Source: Ichthyophis bannanicus (lineage: Eukaryota; Chordata; Amphibia; Gymnophiona; Ichthyophiidae). From it: a stretch of 64,000 nucleotides of DNA. Below are positions 34,839 through 47,866 of the stretch, one piece after another; positions within the stretch are counted from its first letter, which is position 1; each line of letters starts with the position of its first letter. The stretch covers positions 1,246,463,523-1,246,527,522 of the forward strand of contig CM066033.1 of the NCBI GenBank assembly GCA_033557465.1. The letters are read 5' to 3'. The notes under the pieces were generated by a model that saw only the letters and a list, made by a program, of their open reading frames with translations, made no database searches and was not told where the DNA came from. The position numbers and the translations under genes were made by a program.

Positions 34839-35414
34839 TCATAGAAACATAGAAACATGATGACAGAAAAAGACCACATGGCCTATCTAGTCTGTCCTTC
34901 CATATCAACAACTACAACAGTCCACTTTTTACCTTTAGAGATCCTCTGTGTTGGTCCCATGCTTTTTTGAATTCAGTTACTGTCCTCATCTCTACCACCT
35001 CCACTGGGAGACTATTCCATGGATCCACTACTCTTTCCGTAAAGAAATTTTTCCGCATATCACTCCTGAATCTATCTCCCTTCACCCTCATCCCATGTCC
35101 CCTTGTAGCAGAACTTGCTTTCAATTGAAAGAGGCTCTCTCCCTGAACATTTATGCCACGGAGGTATTTAAACATCTCAATCATATCACCTCTATCTCTC
35201 CTTTCCTCTAAGGTGTACAAAGGCTTTACTGAAATCTAAGTACACCACGTCTAGGGATCTCCCTCGGTCCAACTCCCTGGTCACCCAGTCAAAGAAAGCA
35301 ATCAGATTTATTTGAAAAGACCTGCCTCTGGTAAACCCATGCTGCCTTGGATCCTGCAATCCATTTGACACCATAAACCTCAATATCTTCCCTTTTAGCA
35401 GCATTTTAGCAGCA

Positions 35415-35648
35415 TTGGAGTGGAGGAGTAGTCTAGTGGTTAGAGCACTAGCTTGGGAACCAAGAGACCAGGGTTCAATTCCCACTAGCACTCCTTGTGG
35501 CCTTGGGCAAGTCACTTAACCCTCCATTGCTCAGAAAAATCCAAGTTGCCAATGTCCCTGTTTAATGTACGTTTACCAAGTTTAAGTTACAATGTAAACC
35601 ACTTTGATTGAAATGATAAAGCGGTATAAAAATTGTTAAATGAGTAAA
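35415..35648 (+). repeat. tRNA-derived SINE nested in CR1
   Basis: A clear A box (AGTCTAGTGGTTAGAGCAC) and B box (GGTTCAATTCCCACTAG), the body TTGGGCAAGTCACTTAACCC, and a tail with GTAAACCACTTTGATTG and GCGGTATAAAAATTG. This is the best-preserved copy of the family in the window. Confidence 0.85.
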
Positions 35649-35897
35649 TTATTGGAAATTTTATTTATTTACCACACAGGTTAGACTAACTGGCCTGTAG
35701 TGTTCAACCTCATCCTTCCGTTTTTATGCAAAGGGGGCCACGTGTGCCTTGCTCCAGTCCTCTGGCACTACTCTAGACTCTAAAGAAACATTAAAAAGGT
35801 CAGTCAGTGGAGCCGCTAGAATGTCCCCATGTTCCTTCAAAATTCTTGGATGTATCCCATCTGGTCCCATCGTTTTGTTTACTTTTAGTTTAGCAAG

Positions 35898-36065
35898 TTA
35901 AGAACATAAGATATGCCATACTGGGTCAGACCAAGGTCCATCAAGCCCAGTATGCTGTTTCCAATAGTGACCAATCTAGGTCACAAGTACTTAGCAGTTT
36001 CCCTAAAAGACGCAGGTTCCACAATGCTTGTATTGGGAAAAGCAGTGGATATCCCGGGTCTCCTT
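35898..36065 (-). mobile_element. CR1-B 3' fragment nested in CR1-A
   Basis: AAGAACATAAGATATGCCAT and GGGTCAGACCAAGGTCCA match the reverse complement of the 34390-34425 end. CR1-A sequence resumes on both sides. Confidence 0.75.
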
Positions 36066-36960
36066 GACCAGACGCAGTCTTCTGAAAATCGGTCAATATC
36101 CCTGTCACATCTTTTCCTATATGTGGGTGTTGTCTGAAGTCCTGCTTCTGGCCCTTCATCTGTGAACACAGAACAGAAGTATTTGTTAAGCAATTCTGCT
36201 TTATCCTCGTCAGCTTCTACATATTCCTCCCCTTCACCCTTGAGTCTGACAATACCACTTTTGCCCTTCCTTCTCTCACCAACATATATGAAAAATGTCT
36301 TATCTCTTCATTTTATTGCACTGGCTATTTCTTCCTCTTTTTGCTTTCCTGACTACTTTGCTAGTTTCTCTAAGATTTTTCAAATATAAGGTGCCTGTCT
36401 TCCTCTCTCTGTGATCTCTTGTATTTTATGAAGGGCACTTTTTCTTCACCTTTTCAGCTACTTTTGAGGAACATAGTGGCCTTGGCCGCCTTTTCCTTTT
36501 GCATTTATTTACCTGTCTAACAGAAAGGTTTACTTCCCTTAAAATATCCCCTTTCAGTTTTGCCCATTGCTTTTCTATGTCCACCAGCTGCTCCCATCCC
36601 ACTAACGACTCCTTGAGGTTATTGTCCCATCTTGTCAACGTTAAGTTTTCCTAAAGTCTAAGACCCTTGCTTTTGAATGATTTTTATCAGCCCTAGTCCT
36701 AATACTGAACCACACCATCTAGTGATCACTGGATGCGAGATGATCTCCCACTATGACATCAGAAACACTTTCTCCAGTGGTAAGGACCACGTCCAGTATG
36801 TCCCTTTCACGTGGGGTTTTCTTACTAGTTTCTGGACTAGTTCTCCCTGTAGAGAATCCAGTATCTCCTTACTTGTAGATGACACTGCAGCAAGGATGTG
36901 CCAATTAAGACATGGGAGGTTATTTTGCCAGTGAACAAATACTCTGTATTTCTGCCACAA

Positions 36961-39412
36961 TAAATGATTGGGAGCAATGCGTAGCAGTACCCAGAAAGTG
37001 CATTTTATCCCTGGTGAGTAGGTCCTGGAGGAATTCTAGGATCCCTGGTCATACAGCTCTGTAGTTTTAGATGTATGGACTTTAAGATGGGAAGTAGTAG
37101 TGGGCAGTCTAAAATGGTGATTTCTCCTTACAAGATTGGTTCTGTTCTGCAGCATGAAATTTTGGCATTAACTTTGTCTTTACATGCTACGCTTTCATCA
37201 TCATAATCAGGTGGTAAATTAAGCACGCACTTTCTTTGGACCTGGTTCTTTACATAAGCAATTCGATTTTGCTGGAGAGAGCAATTTTTTAATCTGCACT
37301 CCATGCCTCACAATCGATGTGAGGCAAAAGTGTTAATTTCCTAAACCATGGGTCCAAAGCAGATGCAATAGGCGGTTCGTTATTTTCTATACTGCCTCTC
37401 ACAGGATTCCGTTGCGAGGTGGTTTACAGTTAAACAGTAATCATAGAGAAAAGAAAGGAACTGCAGTCAAGATAGCACAGAATGAGAATGGGAAAGATCA
37501 GTGGAGCGAGTCAGGTCTCTTATTTGAGGCTGCCATTTCAAGTTAGGTTTTTCTTTCTGGTGATCGTGTCAGTACAAAGCACTTCCTTGCATTATATAGT
37601 GCATGTTGGTTCAGAGAGGGTGAATTCACCCAGCAAATGTGAAGTTGTGGGCAGGATAGTAGAACAAAATGCATAGTTTTCGTAGCCAGTCAGTTTTGCA
37701 GCTTAGAAGCTTCTTTAACGTCAACCGTTCAGTTGCTGATAAGCTTGTAAGATTGTAGTGATAAATGAAAAAAAAAACAAGGATTGGTTTCCTATGCTTC
37801 AGATGTCATTGCAGCTTATCTTAGGTGCTTTTCCAGTGAGTGGAAATATCCTGAATTAAGTTTTATTTTGGCAAAATTTTAATTTTTGGTGCTTGTTTAA
37901 ATTTGTGGAATTTTGAGGAATGTGTTCAAAATGTTGAACCATCTTCCTGTACTTAGAAAGCCAAATCTCTGTTGTTTAATGGCATTATTTACTGAAAGTG
38001 GAAGAGTATATTTGATACATGGAATGTGTTGATACTGTATGGTTTAATCAATGTTACCTTGGTTCGAGCATTGTTTGTTCCAACTGCTGTAAATTTTTCA
38101 CAGAGGTTCCAGTCAGCATGGAATTAATGTGCTCTTCTACATTTTTTGACACATGTTGTTCAACAGAATTAACTATTCCTACTGCAGACGACTTAATATT
38201 CTATTCTGTATTAATGAAATGAGAGTATACTTCCAAATGTCATTTGCTGCAGGTGCCCAAATCTGCGTGTATCGCTACAATGGTAGCATCTGCTAACATG
38301 GCTGCTGCTTCTGCACTTATTATTTCACATGGTTATATCATTTTTCTTGAAATTGTTCTTTTTGAGGGCATTTCATAGGTGACTTTGGATGTTGCTATCC
38401 TTAATACTTCTCGCAGACCAGTATCTGTAACACTGTACGGCCTGGAGCCTTTTGCAGTCCAGTGTGCTGTGGCATCCTTGTTGCATCGCTTTGCTTATGG
38501 TTGATGGCTTGGCTGTATTTATAAAGCCAAACACTTTTTGCTGTGAAGAAGCTGGTTAAAAAGGTTTTACTACTCGAAAGAAGACTAAATATATGCTTAG
38601 ACTTAAGATGGTATTACAGTATTGTGAAGCCGTGATGGAATTTGAATCCTTTCCTGCAGTGCATACACAACACCATGCTTTAATTTTTCAACAGAAAGTG
38701 CCCATTCCGAAAATATTTCTGTGGCAATTGTAAAATAAAATCGCAACATTCACCTTGGTCGCAGGCTTTCTTGTTTATGGCAACGTGGGATTGAGGGTAG
38801 CTGTGCAGCCCGGGGGGAAGCAGCAGTAGAATTTCTTGGTGCTATCCTCTCTCTTTCCTTTCCCTCCCCTCCCCCTCAGCCCCTGCAGCCTCTCTGCCAC
38901 TACCCTTCACTTAGCACCCATTGCCCATCTCCTTGCACCGGCAGCACACCACCAGACACTCCACTCTTGGGACTCTGAGATGGGAGGTTCTGGCACACAA
39001 GTGATGTCATGGGAAGGCACCGCAGCTGAGGGGCAAGAAGGCGCTTCCTCGTGACATCCCTTGTGCACCAGAAGAAGCAAATGCATTAGGCCACAGGGAA
39101 CCGCACATTTCTTGAATCATTTAATCATGTAAAAATATTTATATCTAATTACAATTTTAGTGTGTTGATCATATTTCACCTCTAGAAAATAGTAGCAGTC
39201 AGAGCAAATTATTATGTGAAGTGCAGGGGTATTACATACCACAAAATCATAGGCTTTTGTATTTGTTCTTTATCTATGTTGACACAACACTTCCATATGC
39301 TTATGGATAATTCCATGCTATTTTATGTATTATTCAAACCTTATTTGTTTTGTTCCATTCCTGTTTGTTCTATGCGAGTCTTCATGATATCTTTCTATTT
39401 CTGTTTTAATAG
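36961..39412. other. MYO6 intronic sequence upstream of exon C
   Basis: A SINE-tail-like stretch on the minus strand (about 37370-37450, GCGGTTC..TACTGCCTC and GGTGGTTTACAGTTAAAC) is the only repeat I can point to. Small open frames (37482-37676, 38019-38222, 38836-39054) show no family motif. A pyrimidine-rich patch lies at 38840-38890. Confidence 0.5.
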
Positions 39413-41154
<1,742 letters not shown>

Positions 41155-41335
41155 TATCTTAAACATGGGTCCTTGAAAGACCCTCTGCTAGATGACCATG
41201 GAGATTTTAACCGAATGTGCATAGCTATGAGAAAGATTGGTTTGGATGATGCAGAAAAGCTTGATCTTTTTCGTGTCGTCGCTGGTGTCTTGCACCTTGG
41301 AAATATTGATTTTGAGGAATCTGGCCACACCTCCG
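41155..41335 (+). CDS. MYO6: MYO6 exon D: motor domain after insert-1
   Basis: 181 bases (60 codons plus one base), with a pyrimidine tract and AG acceptor (41153-41154) and GT donor (41336), so the following intron is phase 1. It encodes [18 protein letters not shown], then [20 protein letters not shown] and [18 protein letters not shown]. The [14 protein letters not shown] block is a general myosin motor signature, and the upstream [10 protein letters not shown] is myosin VI-specific (roughly residues 301-360). No following MYO6 exon was found in the remaining 22.7 kb, so the next intron is at least that long. Confidence 0.95.
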
Positions 41336-41865
41336 GTAAGCAAAAGAATAATGCTTTTCCTCTTGAAATATTTGTTTTTGATTTCTGTACAGCACTATAT
41401 ATCACAGAATGGTTTGGAAGCATTTTAAATAAAATGGGAATTACTGAAATGGCATATTTCTTTTAAAAATGCATGAAGTGTTGTATTGCCATAGGTGCCC
41501 AAGCCGTGGTGCAACGTAAAACGAAATAAGTCAAAATATCAAAAGAATATGTAATTGATGAAAGTGAAGCTAAATCCAACATCAAATCCTGACTCATTTC
41601 ATTCTGAAAATACCAAACATATTTAAAAGTACACGGATAAATCTTTACAGCAACCTGAGTGCAAACTTAATCGAAAATACTTTGAAAAAGCTAGGTATAA
41701 TACATATTGCTGGTCACCGGAGAGTTATGTACTGTCCAGTTTCAGTATTTCACGATTACTGTGTATACAGGCAAAACTATATTTAGCTCATGCCTTTTCA
41801 CTAGTAGCTCAGGGTGAGTTATATGGAAGTACAGGAAGCTTGCAAAAAGGCTTGCACTCTTAAGT
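41336..41865. other. MYO6 intronic sequence after exon D
   Basis: No recognisable feature. Confidence 0.5.
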
Positions 41866-41930
41866 TACTGCCAGAGGCAATGGCAGGTTGAGTGACTTGC
41901 CCAAAAGATTACAAGGAGCATCGTTTAGTG
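41866..41930 (-). repeat. SINE fragment, antisense
   Basis: GAGGCAATGG...GTGACTTGCCCAAAAG..ACAAGGAGC is the mirror of the SINE body seen at 35415-35648. It is cut by the hAT MITE at 41931. Confidence 0.6.
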
Positions 41931-42238
41931 CTGTGGTTCTCAACCCAGTCTTCAGGATACACCTAGCCAGTCAGAATTTCAGATTACTAGGGCCAGTGCA
42001 AGAAGATGGTGCACTAGGTAAACCTCTTCCCTTGCGCCCCCATCTTCTCTTGCAGTGCCCATTGCCAGCCCTCTCCATGACTTGTGGCAAAGGCTGAAAA
42101 CAGCCCCGCAGTGCTTATGCACTAAAGATATTTGCATGCACTTCATTGTATGAATATCTCTCTCATGTATATTCATTGTGATTCTCCTGAAAACCTGACT
42201 GCTAGGTGTATTCTAAGGACTAGGTTGAGAACTACTGA
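41931..42238. mobile_element. Palindromic hAT-type MITE with internal insertion
   Basis: The left arm starts CTGTGGTTCTCAACCCAGTC and the right arm ends GACTAGGTTGAGAACTACTGA. The two are inverted over about 60 bp (ACACCTAGCCAGTCAG against CTGACTGCTAGGTGT). TTTAGTG flanks both ends (41924-41930, 42239-42245). The TGGTTCTCAA terminus and a 7-8 bp target duplication are typical of hAT. The middle (about 41985-42115) is non-palindromic and appears inserted. Confidence 0.75.
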
Positions 42239-42245
42239 TTTAGTG

Positions 42246-42561
42246 TGTTGCCTGAAAAATGTGTGGTGTTTACCACACCGTTGCATCTTTGCTTCCATCA
42301 TGTGAGCTTCTCTCCTTTCAGTCTCCCCCCCCCCCCCTTTTCCATTCTCTACCTCATATCTGTTTTTATTCTCATATCTTCTTTGTTCTTCTGTTTCATT
42401 TCTGGTTTTGATCACTTCTGGTTTTCTTTATTCTTCTTCTTTACCACGCATATAAAAATTGTGTGAATATTTTCTTCTTGTTGACCTTCTTGATCCGAAT
42501 TATGCTTTGTTAGGCTATGGTACCATGAGCTTCTCAATGCATTTACTAAGGGATTTTTCCT
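42246..42561. other. Intronic sequence with poly-C run
   Basis: Pyrimidine-rich with a C run at 42327-42337. No gene. Confidence 0.5.
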
Positions 42562-42780
42562 TATCTCCAGGAACAAGCAGAAATGTAGTCTTCACATATG
42601 GGTATCATCGGTACCGACAGAGCCTGCACGGGAACGCTCCCCAGCATCCAATAGGAAAGCTTTTGGGAGCATCCCACAGCGCCTGCGTGCTGCCTTCCCG
42701 CCTTTCCCAACTGTCCCTCTCCAATTCTTCATTTTCCGTGGAGCCGACAGGTCGCACATCCTGTCACCGCAGAAAAAAAT
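42562..42780 (+). repeat. Left terminal repeat region of DIRS-C
   Basis: The first ~42 bases are mirrored at 47778-47819. The whole block aligns with the left ends of DIRS-B (25608) and DIRS-D (47826), sharing GCCTTCCCGCCTTTCCCAAC and CTGTCACCGCAGAAAA. Confidence 0.8.
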
Positions 42781-42965
42781 CCCTTCTATTCTTCTTTTTT
42801 TGTGGTCGCGTCTGCCTTCCCTCGACACTACACCGGTACTGCCGGTGGTGGTTCTTTCTTTTCTTTAAAAAAAAAAAAAAATCCCTTTCTTCTCGAGTCT
42901 TTCCAGTATTTTTCTCTCAGGTGCCACGCACCATTTTGGGCACTAGGCCCAACTTTTCCTTCAGA

Positions 42966-44794
42966 ATGGAAAAACCCGCTTCGGGTTTTAAAAAGTGTTC
43001 TAAGTGTGGCGGTACCATCTCTGTCACCGACACCCATGAGTGGTGCTTCAAATGGTTAGGTCCTGACCACTCTATTTCAGAGTGTGTTGCCTGTGGGATG
43101 ATGTCGAAAAGGGGCCGGCAGAACCGAGCTGCTAAACTTAGCACCTTTTTCCATCCGATACATCCTCTGTGGCATCGACGTCTTCCAGGGCTTCGTATTA
43201 CTCCCATTGATCTCAAGTAACTAAACATAAATCTAGCCAGTCCTCAAAGGGTAGATCTCCTAGACATCGAGATGACTCTGGCGTTGCCCTTGAGGGACTT
43301 TCACCGGCAAAATTGCCCCGGCGGGAGGCTTCGCCTTCCAAAGCACTAACGGGGCTCCAGGATGTTCTCGAGGCTTCAACTTCGGCAGAACTACTGGTGC
43401 CATGCTCTGGGGTACCAGCCGCTTCATCCGGTACTGATACCCAAGCATCGGCAGCATCGATAGACCAGAGATTCTTGGCTATTGAACGCTGTCTGGTGGA
43501 TCTTCTCACAGCCTCGGTGCCTCTGAAATCGCTTCAGACAATTCAACTGGTACCGGCACCAACTCCGGTGCCGGCACCGACTGCATCGACATCGGCAGGT
43601 ATTCTACAGGGACCGAGTCATGCGTATCCGTCCGGCATCGATAAGTCGGTACCGGACCACTCTGATGCCGACTTCGATTGGTACCGTTACTGGTACCGTG
43701 CCTTGCACGATCACCCGAATCGGAGATACTTCGAATCCTCGGATGAGTCTGAAGACTCTGGAAGCTCTGCTGATACCAGAGTACTTCTTCCTGAGGATTC
43801 CTCTTCTCCTCAACGTAGGATGTCTCTACCAGAGGATATGTCCTTTCAGGATTTTATCCGAGATGTGGCTCTAGGTCTTTCCATCACAGTGGCTCCTGAA
43901 AAAGAGCCTAGGGCAAAGGAATTGGAAATCCTGCAATACCCTAAAGCCCCCAAGGAGGCAGCTACCTTAACTATTCATGAGATCTTGTATGATCTCATGT
44001 TAAGGATGTGGGAAACACCTCTAACCACTTCTCCTCACTCTCGAAGGCTAGACACCATGTATCGAGTTCCTCCTTGTCCTGGGTTTCAAAAGTCTCAGCT
44101 ACCACACCATTCCATGGTGGTGGAATCAGCTATGAGAAGGATCAAGAGTGCAAAAAGACATGCATCTAATCCTCCAGGACGTGAGTGTAGGACTCTTTAT
44201 GCCGTTGGACGTTGAACCTTCCAAGCTTCCATGCTTTCTGCTAGGATCAGTTCCTATATCTTATATATGGGAATGTTCCTTAAGGAGGTCACAGGATATT
44301 TAGAGCTTATGAGCCCTCTCCTTCCTGACGATAAGAGGCAGGATTACCTCGCCCTTGTCAAACATACTCAGGATGTTTCCAAGTTTGTGAATCGTGCAGC
44401 TTTTGACTGCTTTGAGTGCATAAGCAGAACCTCTGCTATTGCCATAGGTGCACGTAGGATCGCCTGGAAATTTGGGTACAGGATAAACTAGGGAATATTC
44501 TTTGCGCAGGAGAGAATGTCTTTGGCAAGAATTGGCAGGAAAAAGCTAATGAGATAGATGCTGACAATATCACTCTGGATAGATTGTCTAAATCTACAGC
44601 TGATCCTGCAAGGAAAAAAATCCTCTAAGAAACCATTCTTCAGTAAGAAGAGGTTTTACCCCTCCTATACCCAACAGGGGCATCGCTTAGGTCAGTCTGC
44701 CCAAAAGGGACAGCAGCAACAACCTAGGCAAAGAAAGACAAAAGCAGCTAAGCCTCAACCGGCTCAGCAGATTCAGCCTCCACAGGGGCTTTGA
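42966..44794 (+). pseudogene. DIRS-C gag-like ORF1
   Basis: ATG at 42966, MEKPASGFKKCSKCGGTISV and GPDHSISECVACGMMSKRGR give the same paired Cys motifs as in DIRS-B, though the second CxxC has become WCFKWLG. A frameshift near 43160-43310 is followed by a 300-codon frame (43313-44215): Ser/Thr/Ala-rich with PVPAPT repeats, acidic ESSDESEDSGSSAD, FQDFIRDVALG and ILYDLMLRMWETP. The frame then ends at a TGA (about 44216). The same frame resumes at 44231 with MLSARISSYILYMGMFLKEV and VNRAAFDCFECISRTSAI, then a basic Gln-rich tail to 44794. It is collinear with DIRS-B gag and more complete. Likely role: RNA packaging. Confidence 0.75.
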
Positions 44795-44929
44795 CTCCTA
44801 TCTAGAGAACTTTGCCTTCTGATGGGGTAAGATAACAGCAGAAAATTGGACTCTGTCTATTGTAAGAGAGGGGTACAAGCTTCATTTCCTCAGCATGCCC
44901 CCTCCTACAATGGTAAGACAGTTCAATTC

Positions 44930-46624
44930 CCAGAACTCTCTCAATGACCAGTTAGGTCAAGAGGTCACTGTGCTTCTTGCCTAAGGGGCAATAGAAGAGG
45001 TACCCATTCCACAACGGGGTACAGGGTTTTATTCCCCCTATTTCCTTATTCCAAAGAAAACAGGAGGACACAGACACATTTTGGACCTCAGAGAATTGAA
45101 CAAATTCCTGTTCAGAGAGAATTTCAAAATGATTTCTCTAGGAACTCTGCTGCCATACCTTCAGAGTCAGGATTGGCTTTGTTCTCTAGATCTCAAGGAT
45201 GCGTACACCCATGTTCTCATCCATCCAACTCACTGAAAGTTCCTTTGCTTCCTGTATCAAGGGAAGCACTACCAATACAGGGTTCTTCCTTTTGGCCTGG
45301 CCTCTGCACCAAGGGTGTTCACAAAATGCATGGCTGTGGTGGCAGCATTTCTCCGCACCCTAGGAATATTTGTCTTCCCTTACTTAGACGACTGGCTCAT
45401 TCGAGCCCCTTCAGAGCCAGAGGCCAGGATTGCACTCTCTCGCACAATGTGCATCCTTCAGTATTTGAGACTTGTCATAAACTTCCCAAAACCCAACCTT
45501 GCTCCCACTCAGTCCCTAGAGTTTATAGGAGCTCTGCTGGATACCAGACAGACAAGGGCCTACCTTCCACAGCCCCGCTGCCTTTGCATTGTGCAGTTAG
45601 CTTCCCAAGCAGTGCTAAAATCTCACCTCACTGCTCGAGAAATGTTGCAATTGCTAGGCCACATGGCATCCACCGTGCATGTGGTTCCTTATGCTCGCCT
45701 CTATATGAGGTCAGCCCAGTGGACTTTATCCACTCAATGGACTCAGGCGTCAGATTGCCTGTCAGACAAAATAGCAAACTCAGATCGCCTTATGTTGTCC
45801 CTCCAATGGTGGCAGTCACCCCAAAACCTTCTGGTGGGGTCTCCTTTTCAGCAACCCCCACCCCAAGCCACTCTAACAACAGATGCCTCTCTACCCAGGG
45901 TACCTGGACTCTACAGGAGACCTATCTACACATCAATCTCCTGGAACTCGGAGCAATCTTCCTTGCTCTTCGAGTATTCCACACCCAGCTCAGCTACAAG
46001 AGTGTCCTAGTTCAGACAGACAATCAAGTAGCCATGTTCTATGTGAACAAGCAGGGTGGAACAGGCTCTCTGTCGCTCTGCAACGAAGCTTTGCGACTAT
46101 GGGCCCTCGCCAGAGAGCATCAGATTCATCTCCTTGCGGTGGATCTTCCAGGCATTCAAAACTCTTGGGCAGAGAGACTCAGTCGAGTTCTGCTTCCAGA
46201 CGAATGGTCTCTCCATGCAGACCAGGTGGCCAAAGTTTTTCAAATTTGGGGAACCCTGGACATAGACCTCTTTCCAAGTCTGCTGAATGCCAAACTTCCC
46301 CTGTTCTGTTCCAGAATTCCGGCTCAGGGTTGTCAGGCCAGGGATGCTTTCCTCCTCCATTGGGGTCAGGACTTCCTATATGCCTTTCCACCCATTCCCC
46401 TAATTCCCAAAACCCTGTTCAAGCTTCAGAGAGACAGAGGTCATCTGGTTCTCATAGCTCCACGTTGGCCACGGCAAATGTGGTACCCTCTGCTCCTACA
46501 TCTCTCTCAAGCTCCGCCTCTGGAGTTAGGATCTTCTCCAAATCTCCTTTCTCAGGAGGACGGGATTCTGTGGCATTCAAATCCCGAGTCTCTGCATCTC
46601 AGGGCCTGTTTGCTGAAAGCCTAG
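44930..46624 (+). pseudogene. DIRS-C reverse transcriptase and RNase H
   Basis: Decoded across frames: FYSPYFLIPKKTGGHRHILD, DLRELNKFLFRENFKM, motif A WLCSLDLKDAYTHVLIHP, motif B YRVLPFGLASAPRVFTK, motif C FPYLDDWLIRAPS (about 45375-45410), then LEFIGALLDTRQTRAYLP. RNase H: LTTDAS at about 45875, then a 34-nt deletion relative to the copy at 28870-28900, and VLVQTDNQVAMFYVNKQGG (about 46000-46060). The frame ends at 46624. The full catalytic set of RT motifs is present, but a TGA (near 45235) and the deletion break the reading. Its DNA overlaps the start of the recombinase in another frame, as in other DIRS elements. Confidence 0.85.
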
Positions 46625-47641
46625 ATCTTCACGGTCTTAACCTTTCTCAGCAGGTAAAGGATATCCTTTATGCTTCCAGGAGGCCTTCCACAAGATGCTC
46701 TTATGCTTTCAAGTGGAAAAGGTTTACCATATGGTGCTCGCAGAAGGGTCTTAATCCTCTTGCGATACCTCTGGAATCATTACTGGAGTATCTCCTTCAT
46801 TTATCAAATGCAGGGCTTAAGACCAATTCAGTGAGTTCATTTGAGTGCTATTGCAGCTTCTTTCAAGCCTCTAAATGGACAACCTATTTCCTCTCATCCT
46901 CTCATAGCGAGATTTATGAGAGGCTTTCTTTTAACTAAGCCTCCCATTAAGCCACCACCGGTAGCATGGGACTTAAATCTGGTTCTTGGGCAGCTCATGA
47001 AGCCGCCTTTTGAACCATTAGCTACTACCTCTTTGAAATTCCTTTCCTGGAAGGTCATCTTTCTTATTGCAATCACATCAGCACGTCGCATCAGTGAATT
47101 GCAAGCGTTGTTGGCTGATCCTGCTTATACAAGGTTCCATCATGATAAGGTAGTCCTTAGGACTCATCCACACTTTATGCCAAAGATAGTGTCACCTTTT
47201 CATTTAAACCAAGTGGTTTACCTTCCTGTATTCTTCCCAAGGCCTCATGCCTCAAATACAGAAAGGAATCTTCATACTTTGGACTGTAAAAGAGCTTTGG
47301 CCTTTTACTTGCAAAGGACACAGCAACATAGATTGTCCTCCCAACTCTTTGTTGCTTTTGATCCTAGTCATTTGGGACTTCCAGTCTCCAGAAGGACACT
47401 GTCCAGCTGGATTGCACAGTGTATATCTTTTGCCTATGAGAGTAAAAACCTTCCTCTGGAAGGCCATGTCACAGCTCACAATGTGAGAGCCATGGCAGCC
47501 TCCATGGCTCATCTTCACTCTGTGTCTATCGACGACATCTGTCGAGCAGCTACTTGGGCTTCGGTTCATACCTTCACAGCCCATTACTGCTTAGACAAGG
47601 ACTCCCGCCGGGATGCCTTGTTTGGTCAGGCTGTTCTTTAA
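46625..47641 (+). pseudogene. DIRS-C tyrosine recombinase
   Basis: N-terminal core-binding part: LSQQVKDILYASRRPSTR, YAFKWKRFTIWCSQKG, LESLLEYLLHLSNAGLKTNS (frame 1). After a one-base frame change near 46830 it continues as IAASFKPLNGQPISSHPLI and the catalytic domain: first Arg in TSARRISELQALLA, Lys block LDCKRALAFYLQRTQ, HxxR in TAHNVRAMAASM, and TWASVHTFTAHYCLD with the presumptive nucleophile Tyr. All catalytic residues are present in this frame (46841-47641). It would recombine the circular DNA intermediate into the target. Apart from the one frameshift it is the best-preserved recombinase in the window. Confidence 0.9.
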
Positions 47642-47777
47642 CACCTGTTCCAGGCTTAATCAACTCCTACCCACCATCCCTGGTAGGATGCCAGAGATCC
47701 ATGGGGGGAAGTGGAGCCCTTTCACAAGGGCACACAACTTTCTGGGACCATCTCCCTGGTATCTGCAGCTAGGGAGT

Positions 47778-47866
47778 CCCCATATATGAAGACTACATTC
47801 CTGCTTGTTCCTGGAGATAGCATAGATCTCCAGGAACAAGCAGGACTGAGTCTTCACATATGGGTA
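47778..47866 (+). repeat. Inverted junction between DIRS-C end and DIRS-D start
   Basis: CTGCTTGTTCCTGGAGATA, then GCATAG, then ATCTCCAGGAACAAGCAGG: the end of DIRS-C and the start of DIRS-D form a near-perfect palindrome around a 6-bp spacer. A DIRS ICR would look the same, as in DIRS-A at 17098-17187. Confidence 0.8.

Larger units (their letters stand above)
34839..36960 (-). mobile_element. CR1 LINE (type A), antisense, with internal deletion and two nested insertions
   Basis: Reading on the minus strand: endonuclease end (36960-36650), linker and RT fingers (36640-35655, GWEQLVDIEKQWAKLKGD), RT to motif A (LDVVYLDFSKAF, ending near 35222), then directly the C-terminal block (VHLRGKERRDRGDMIEMFKY) to the 3' tail at 34839. 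Motifs B to thumb are deleted at about 35220. A SINE (35415-35648) and a CR1-B 3' fragment (35898-36065) are nested inside. Confidence 0.85.
42562..47819 (+). mobile_element. DIRS1-type retrotransposon DIRS-C
   Basis: It begins TATCTCCAGGAACAAGCAG and ends at CTGCTTGTTCCTGGAGATA (47801-47819), which is the inverse of the start over about 42 bp. Between them lie gag (42966-44794), RT/RNase H (44930-46624) and a tyrosine recombinase (46625-47641). After the recombinase the sequence AGTCCCCATATATGAAGAC starts the terminal inverted copy or the left half of an ICR. A 34-nt deletion at 45893 and several frame breaks make it defective. Six bases after its end another DIRS left end begins. Confidence 0.88.

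Noticed and set aside
35430..35500. Functional tRNA gene
   Set aside because: The A and B boxes belong to a SINE. No complete cloverleaf with acceptor stem and the sequence continues into the SINE body and tail.
45173..45900. Long open frame overlapping the DIRS-C RT in another frame
   Set aside because: The first ~240 codons are an out-of-frame shadow of RT; only the part after the 34-nt deletion reads true RNase H.
45883..46620. First part of the 351-codon frame in DIRS-C
   Set aside because: Shadow of RNase H. Only the end (from about 46630) is the true recombinase N-terminus.
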